Below, in pieces: positions 56,720-64,000 of a stretch of DNA of 64,000 bases (position 1 is the stretch's first letter; every line of letters begins with the position of its first letter). Made by a program: the position numbers and the translations under genes. Where the stretch lies: contig CAKAKS010000004.1 of assembly GCA_916700875.1 (NCBI GenBank), positions 15,052,444 to 15,116,443 of the forward strand, given 5' to 3'. Source of the DNA: Sebastes aleutianus (lineage: Eukaryota > Chordata > Actinopteri > Perciformes > Sebastidae). A model generated the notes under the pieces. The model was not told the DNA's origin. It made no database searches and saw only the letters and a program-made list of their open reading frames with translations.

Positions 56720-57523
56720 TAGTGATGGGAATTCCGGCTCTTTTTAGTGAGCCAGATCATTTGGCTCAGCTCACCAAGAAGAACCGGCTCTTTCGGCTCC
56801 CCAAACGGCTCTTCATTTTACCACTTCTGCCTTTTATAATTCAGCCAAATTTAGCGCTGTTTTGACCTATGATTAGTATGTGTGCACATATATATCACTT
56901 AAATTATTCAATATAATTATACTAAACCTTATAATTTCCAGAATACCATAATTTTACAGGACAGATCGTAGGCGACGACATTGGAAACCTAATTTCCACT
57001 CTGCTTTCATTTTTTTCTTCAACAAAGCAGGCAGATATTTTGGCGGGTAGTTGATGGGTAAAACCTGAAGGAGGCATCAATACAACACAAAGGATGCGAG
57101 CTGCTGTAAAACCCTGAAGAAGAAGAAGTCAATTGTCAATGGTCAAATGTTGCGATCGTCATTTCCGGTCAGTGCGCCGCAGAGTATTCGATCTGAGACG
57201 ACCCTACCCCATTGAAATTTACGCACTACTCAAGTGAGTACAGAGTGCACACAGTGCACTACATTGAAGTGTACTTCCAGAAGTATGTGGATTGGAACAC
57301 ACTCCTTATCTTTCATCACATGATTGGTCGCACGGACGTCATTAACACAACATTCAGTCACAGTCAGTGCATGGAGTGCCCGTGGCGCGGAGAACATCAT
57401 CCTATCATTCTGCCTTGAATTAAGTAAAGAAAAAAAACGTCTCTCGGACTGGAGCCGGCTCTTATCGTTCACTTAAAAGAGCCGGCTCAATGAACCGGCT
57501 CGTTCGTGACTAGCACATCACTT
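56720..57523. mobile_element. Non-autonomous hAT element inserted in the CRE repeat
   Basis: The ends are TAGTGATGGGAATTCCGGCTC and, reversed, AAGTGATGTGCTAGTC, with subterminal GAGCCGGCTC-type palindromes in both halves, a signature of a common fish hAT family. Flanks CGGCAGTT (56712-56719) and TGGTAGTT (57524-57531) look like an 8-bp target duplication with two changes. The sibling unit at about 56517-56540 (ACCGACAGTTGCTGGC) shows the uninterrupted empty site. 804 bp, no transposase. Confidence 0.8.
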
Positions 57524-57797
57524 TGGTAGTTGCTAGCCAGCACCATCCAGGTAGACATCGGAAGATCCGTCGTGTAAACTTCGAGGCAGCAACTTTTTGT
57601 TCACCAAAGGGACGATTTCCATGTCCATAAAAAAGGTAATTTGTAATATTAGTTACCTAACTACAAACAAAAGGAAGGGAACGGTATTTTCCACAGCATT
57701 AAAACAATGAACTCTGAATCCAGAGAACAATATTGAACTGTCTATTATCATTGTGTTTAGTAGAAACAGCATAAAATGAACCAAAAAAAAAATATTT

Positions 57798-57870
57798 TGG
57801 AGAATGCGGGCATCGATCCCGCTACTTCTCGCATGCTAAGCGAGCGCTCTACCATTTGAGCTAATTCCCC
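57798..57870 (-). tRNA. tRNA-Ala (anticodon AGC)
   Basis: 73-nt cloverleaf starting GGGGAATTAGCTCAAATGG and ending ATTCTCC plus discriminator A. Acceptor GGGGAAT pairs with ATTCTCC; D arm and A box TAGCTCAAATGGTAGAGC; anticodon stem CTCGC/GCGAG with loop TTAGCAT (anticodon at 57835-57837); T arm GCGGG/CCCGC with loop ATCGATG, the usual form for eukaryotic tRNA-Ala. All stems pair, so it looks functional. The variable loop is AAGTA where AGGTA is commoner. Confidence 0.95.
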
Positions 57871-58151
57871 ATGAAGACCTACAGAACATTATATCTCATT
57901 TTGAAATGAATGCTTAGAGACATGTTCAACTGTATGTTAACGGAGGTGTGTGTGAAATTTTCACGTGTTGTTGTAATATGTGACGTATAATAGCTACGGT
58001 AGCTGTAGCATTTCCGTGGCAAGTAGTAGGCTAAGATAGTATTCATTTAGCTATCTTAGAGCGAATAGTTGAACGGATCATTTTGCAATTGATAACACCA
58101 GCTTCTTTGTGATATTATAAATTATTATAATTCAGAAAGCAGGACCAGCTC

Positions 58152-58237
58152 CCTTCGATAGCTCAGTTGGTAGAGCGGAGGACTGTAGTGGTTACATGGG
58201 AATCCTTAGGTCGCTGGTTCAAATCCGGCTCGAAGGA
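58152..58237 (+). tRNA. tRNA-Tyr (anticodon GTA) with 13-nt intron
   Basis: Cloverleaf starting CCTTCGATAGCTCAGTTGG and ending TCGAAGG plus A. Anticodon GTA at 58185-58187 in loop CTGTAGA after removal of a 13-nt intron (58189-58201) one base 3' of the anticodon, the canonical site; tRNA-Tyr genes in animals carry an intron there. The T arm GCTGG/CCGGC has one U-G pair. The mature length is 73 nt. Confidence 0.95.
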
Positions 58238-58239
58238 GA

Positions 58240-58700
58240 GATTACTTTTTCTCTTCATGCAATTTGGTACTGTTTTTTTTCCTTTCTTGTAAACGGCAAT
58301 AATCTACTAATGCAAGTCAGTGTTTTCATTTACTATTTTACAAATAAACTAAATAGTAAGTGTAATATGCTGGAAACTTACACCTGATAGGATACATAGC
58401 AGTTTCTTTTTTTTTTTCCGTCTGTACTCCAGTAGTAAAGTGCATAATTTCATTCATGTTTATGAGTGTTTTAATTTATTTATATTTATTTATGAAGTCT
58501 CCTTAAGGATGGAGAGATGAAGGAAATCCGTCAAAGTGAGGACATTTTGCTGGTCTTTACAGGTTTATAGTGAGTTGGTGAGTCATATTTAAACATTTTA
58601 GACATACGTTATCACTGAAAACGTTATTCTCCAACCTCCCCTTTCAAATTTGTCTCTCTTTGTTTCAGTTGGTGTCCACCCAGGGGGACAACATACATAG
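58240..58700. other. Intergenic DNA after tRNA-Tyr
   Basis: A T-run within 25-35 bases after tRNA-Tyr (ATTACTTTTTCTC) can serve as the Pol III terminator. No other feature seen. Confidence 0.5.
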
Positions 58701-58701
58701 A

Positions 58702-58768
58702 TGCATCATCATCATCGTCATCATCAGCATCAGCATCATCATCAGCATCATCATCATCATCGTCATTA
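58702..58768. repeat. (ATC)n microsatellite
   Basis: ATC/GTC/AGC trinucleotide array of about 22 units. Confidence 0.9.
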
Positions 58769-58899
58769 TACCACAGGTTGGGAACCAAAAATCATCACCT
58801 TCATATCCAACTTTTAACTGTAACGTTTCTGTGACTTGTGATTTGTGAAAATGTAAAATAGCAGATTTATTTCCTTTTGCCATTATATGTGATAAGTAT

Positions 58900-61800
58900 A
58901 GGCATGTGTGTCTCACCTGATTCCTCTTTTCTGTTTATATATTTTTCTTGTGATCTACAACAAATGATGTTACTTCATGATGCTATGGGGACACCACTTC
59001 ATTCAGTTTTAATTAGTAGTCTTTAAAAAATGCCGGACTAGTATGATTACATATTCATGAACAATAAGCAAGGACTGCTCAAATGCTCGCCATTTAGATG
59101 GCTCAATTAAGAACATGCTCTGGGTATGTCTTTATGATTTAAGTGAATTCATAATTTTTAAGCCATTACTGTCTGACTCATAAAATTGCAGTGTCTGTTG
59201 GTAAAAGGGCAATAAAGATTGAAGATTGACAAATTAATAAGAGCAGTTTGAAGATTGCTTGACGATGAAAAGCTGATGTGAATGCCAGACAGAAGCTGCC
59301 AGTTTAAAGAGCTCAGTGTGACCCTCCTGTTCCTCTGTTTTTGCTCAGTGGTGGTACATGGTGTTTTGATTACATAGTGAAATGGTCTGCGGGTACTGCC
59401 AAGGTCACAAAATACACACATGCACTCACACACAACCACACACATAAAGGTCTACAAGCTCATAAGCAAGATAAACATGTATATGGGTCCAGAGCAAAGG
59501 GTGCCATCTGCTCTCTTGTATGAATATTTCAGTTAGATGGAAGTCATATTGTATTCATACAGATGGTAAGCAGCCATTGCCTGCCATGTAAAAGGTCTTT
59601 GTAAGCATTCTCAGATAATGTAGTCTATTTCTGCTTTTCACATTTGTCCTAAAAACTGAAACAATATTTTTCACCTCAAAACAACACTTGGGATGTGATC
59701 AGGGATGGAAAAAGTACTAAAATATATTGCTGTAAATGTAATCCAGTAGAAGAACAACTAATAGTGACTACCTGTACAAATCTACTTGTAATTGTAAATT
59801 TATCAGGGATTCAATGTGGACTTTCTTAGGATGAACACAAATAAATAAATACATGATGTTAATTATGAAAATCAATGTAAAGGACAGGGTTGAAACTTGA
59901 TTGTTTATATTGAAATGTGAAACTAACAAAATAAAGTTCACAAAAAAAGTAAAGTTGTCTAATTCCTGGGTGAAATATAGTTTGAAATGATTATGGACAG
60001 GGACATGTGATTTAATATGTTGCAAAGTACAAAAACACTCTTGAGTACAAGGTAAATTACTTAGTTTAAAATGTACAAGTACACAAAAAAGATTTTAAAT
60101 TATAGCAACAGAAAATGTATTTGGTTAATCCCTTGGTTGTTTCCGTTGCACTCTTTTTTGATATACAAACTAAAAATGAATAACAGGGCTGGTTAACTGT
60201 AAACTCTTTATACTCTGGCAAGTTTTGACAGGTGTGCAAAATGTACGATAATGTGGGAAACAAATGCTTTCATATCTAATTTCCTTTTTGAATTTTTAGA
60301 CTGCAAGCTTCTCCCGTGTCCCTGTGTGCCTGTAAGACTTCCCAATGGCCTCTTGTGTGCAGGACTTCTGCAGATCCAGAACAGAGTAGAGATCTTCTCC
60401 TGAGGTAGACAACGACTTTTTCCTCAGTTTTGACATCCTTCTGTATCATTATCTGCTAAATAGAAGCCAGGTAAATGACCATTTACTAAAAATCAAAATC
60501 ATAATTTGTTACACCTTTCTTTTAGTCGTGCTTTGTCACGTGCCACCAGTGGTAGTCATGATGGCAGTGCCTTTTCCTGCGGGTAGGACTCACCTGAGTT
60601 GGAAACTTCTCATAATGACAACAAAATTTTTTAGGACATAACGTCTTTTAGAAGCAGCAACTACTTGGATATATGAATCAAAGCAGGAAGAGCAAAGATT
60701 GCTTTGGAATAAATTTGATCATGCAAAACCTCGCTTCGGCTACAACTATTAATAAGACAACATTATATTAACCGACATTTAGGTGGACTTAATGTATAGT
60801 GTTCTTTTAAACATTAGTCAGGTTGAACCAAGCAGTCTTTTGTCCAACCATGTAAGGCTACTATAAAAACAAGCCACACACACAGTACAAAAATTAAAAT
60901 ACAGATGTATTGATAAAAGTTGAATGCTCATTTACACTACAGCCACATCCTCTTCTACTTGAAATGCAACACTCCAACCACCGTAATGGGTGGTCGCAGG
61001 GACCGATGTAAGCTTATTCTGGTCACATTTACCATTAACATCTGCAGGAAATGCCATATGACATCAAACTAGTAGTTATAATCACAATAAGGATTGGTCA
61101 TGCAGTGGTATAGTATGGATAAGCCAGTGTAAGTATAAGTAGGGTTACAGATAGTGGATTTGCATGATGAATGAAATACATGCCTTCAGTTTTGTAAATG
61201 CCTTATATCATTTTGAACATGTAGTCACTTGATGATAAGAAATATGAAATCAAACAGCCAGATTTCCACATGGAGATTTATATAACATCCTCGCCCATAC
61301 AGTGACGTAAAAGAGACGTCAGTCTGTTTTACCAGGCGCCGCCGCAGCTCATGGTCATAGGAAACTGAGATGCGCTCAGCATTCAAGTGCTTCTCTCAGG
61401 CTGCGTTAAACCTCACACCCTCTGCACCATGAGACGTGCAGTCCACATTGTCTCATCTTTAACACTTGGATTCAAAGTGGAGTGAAGCAGGGTGATTGCA
61501 ACATCCAGCAGCTGGGTGTTTACACACCAAGAGCCTGCCTGCATTAAGCAGGTTACACTACGGGTACAGTAAACAAGCAGAATGCTGGTATTGCTATTAT
61601 GAATCCTTTAACAGTTACTCTCGTGGGTGTTTGAAGTGTTACATGTGCAGCTTAATCACTGAATTGTTTTTTAGCTTGTGGCTGAGACCTTAAGGGGAGA
61701 GAGACTTAGAAAGGTCTAGCACGAAGTCATCATCAAGTTTTCTTTGATGCAGTGTGACTCAAGCAAGCAATTCCCACAGTTATTGTGTTTCATTCTGTAA

Positions 61801-64000
61801 ATTGGGTAAATAATCTGTGACAAAACATGCAACCTCTGGGATTGGCCAATTACTCACCATTTAAATCTGGATCTAAGTGTCTCAACAAGTGGTAGGCATT
61901 CATGTCTTAGTAACCATATTTAATTATCAATTTTCACCAAATACACCTATACTACTGTCAACTTATATATTTTTTTTAAATGTGTTTGGCCATTTTATTA
62001 GATAGTGCCAGTGTGGGATCAGTATTTTCACGGATAACTATTTTATTTTTCTAACCATCAATATCATTAAACAATCTGGATGTTAATGCTGGTCAAAGGA
62101 GCTTCATGCTATAGTTTCCACTGAGGAGTTGTGATAGTAAAGCTCACTGGCCTTTAACACAGTAAAAGAGTGCTATCTAGTGGTAGGAAGAGGGCAAGCT
62201 TTGTCCAGTAGATGCACTACTGCATATTGACATCACTGCAGTCGTCACCAAACAGGGCTTGCATTGTTTTGGAAAAGGCGGTTGAACTTCATAAACGGGA
62301 TTCACGGTGGAGCGCTAAACCCAAAGTCCAATGAGCAAAATTGTGAAAAGGTAGCACTTCCCAGATTTCAAAGATGAGCAGGACAAAATACCAACATTTC
62401 ACTTGTTTATTTGACTCACATCACAATGTGGGTTACATTGTACTTGTAATTATGCTGTTGCATTTAGATCTTATGATTCATACTCCTTACTGTTGTGGAT
62501 GGAAATGAGATTTATCACTTCAGCAACACATGAAAATTAAAAAAATATGCTGCATGCATTGATGCTATCTGGGAAATAAGGTTTAGCACTTCTGGATTTA
62601 TTATTTTATACTAGCACTGCATACTTTTTTTCCCATTGCCCATATCCAAGTCTGGAGATGCAAACTGTAAGTGTTAGCACAAGGTGCCAAGTTTGCAACA
62701 TTTTGTTTTTATTTGGCAGGCATTATATAGTGTAGTTGTCATTTTATTGGAGAATATAAACCTAAAATGCACAATTAATACCTTCTGGTAACAAACCAAT
62801 ATTCCTTCTCTTTTACAGTATATTTGAGATATACTGTAATTAACTTCAATATTTCTTTAATTAATTTTTGATCCTACAAGCACATTGTCCCTGTAATTGC
62901 TCCTTTTCACCACAAGGTGGCTCTAAATACACACAAAACATTTTTAGGTGTTTGTAATGGCTTCTAATACAAAAGTATACTACAGTATAAAATCCTGTTT
63001 ATTTCTTCCAATTCAACCTGATGGCAATAGTAATCCATTTTATTATGGGTGAGATAACAGGTGCAAATGTATAGTAAATTAAGCGTGATGAAAATGTAAT
63101 TAATTAGTCAAGGAAAATATTCATTAAAAGGTGATGTGCAGTTACATCAAATATAACATTTTAAAAAAAATCAGGAATTGAAAACGTCTGTGTGTTAATG
63201 TGTGCTGGTGTGTTTGTTTACAGATGCACATATAGAATCCGTATGTCAAAGAGCACTATAGGCGTAAAACTGCTGCGTGGGCAATTAAGCAATAGATAAT
63301 GACTCCTGTGATACCCCCGGTGTTGTCAGAGGGTAACAGGTAAATCAATTAGGGACACCACGGCGGATTGCAATCTGCCTCCAGAGAGCTCTCAGTAGAA
63401 ATAGAGTCAGGAGGAGTGGAGCCGTGGCGGCTTCACAAGCAGATACTGTACCTGTAGCCTCAAGGGGAATCAGCAGGTATGCAGCTCACCTGTCTCACTA
63501 AAGCTCCTGAGGCGGACGCCAGAGTAGTTAAACACACCTGCTATGCTGCAAGGGTGTGTGTCTGTGCATGGTGTGTGCGTGGTTGGTTTGTGTAAATGTC
63601 GCAATGTACACTTAGAGGACTGTGGGTGAAATATGTGCTTGTCCTGTTCATTCACACGTAACGTATGAGGCCCTTTTCCAAGCAGCCTTTTTGACATGTC
63701 ATTACAGGGTAAACAGGTATAATTAATAACATTAATTATGACCCTGTTCCATTTAGATGTGCCAGGGCCCTGGTATTGTGCATGTTGTCTCACTGGAGTG
63801 GCTGTGACAATAAATAGAACGCGTCCATAATTAATTTTATCAATTACACCCTTGTTTATCCTGCAATTACATGTCAAAATGGCTGCTGGGAAAAGGGCCC
63901 ATTGACGTAGTCATATGCCACATCGAGCAGTTTCAGAGTTGTCTGGCAACAACAGGTTTGTGAACTGTGAATGCAAAAACAGAACCGCCCATGTGTGTTT
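58900..64000. other. Terminal intergenic region, no gene seen
   Basis: AT-rich with many short open frames but no recognised exon, RNA or complete transposon. The segment at about 63280-63480 and especially about 63660-63920 is repeat-free and dense in TAATTA-type sites (GGTATAATTAATAAC, CATTAATTATGACC, CCATAATTAATTTTATCAAT), making it a candidate conserved non-coding element. DNAJC5B, next after TRIM55 in human, was looked for and not seen. Confidence 0.35.

Overview
The window is nuclear DNA of a teleost fish, probably a percomorph. It has spliced vertebrate genes with GT-AG introns, CA/GT and AT microsatellites, many hAT-type miniature transposons with 8-bp target duplications, truncated LINE tails and a tRNA-derived SINE, and it carries what looks like the fish-specific crha paralogue of corticotropin-releasing hormone. 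No prokaryotic, viral or CRISPR features were seen.

Layout. (1) 2.2-15.3 kb, plus strand: mybl1 (A-Myb). All 16 coding exons can be placed with matching splice phases, giving 751 aa, behind a promoter with four CCAAT boxes. (2) 18.7-21.4 kb, minus strand: a five-exon gene whose N-terminus and C-terminus match vexin (vxn, C8orf46), but whose middle exon encodes an SH3 domain. (3) 24.9-26.0 kb, minus strand: intronless rrs1 (ribosome biogenesis), with its upstream region duplicated in tandem. (4) 26-47 kb: a gene-poor stretch of repeats, minisatellites, transposon relics and a few candidate conserved non-coding blocks. (5) 47.9-49.5 kb, plus strand: a two-exon CRH gene, its upstream flank holding a recent tandem duplication of about 340 bp. 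(6) 51.3-55.7 kb, minus strand: trim55 (MuRF2), eight coding exons. (7) 56.4-57.5 kb: a cluster of CRE motifs interrupted by a hAT element. (8) 57.8-58.2 kb: tRNA-Ala(AGC) and an intron-containing tRNA-Tyr(GTA). (9) 58.3-64 kb: no gene recognised.

Gene order and relative strands (mybl1+, vxn-, rrs1-, crh+, trim55-) mirror human 8q13.1 as I remember it, except that ADHFE1, which lies between VXN and RRS1 in human, is not seen here. The genes do not form one pathway. They are a conserved syntenic block: a germline/cell-cycle transcription factor, a neurogenesis factor, a ribosome-assembly factor, a stress neuropeptide and a sarcomeric E3 ligase.

Most notable: the SH3-encoding exon inside the vexin-like gene (in phase, symmetric, removable without a frameshift); the tandem duplications at the 5' flanks of crha and rrs1; a CREB-site repeat upstream of trim55; and a short minisatellite made of interferon-response-like motifs.
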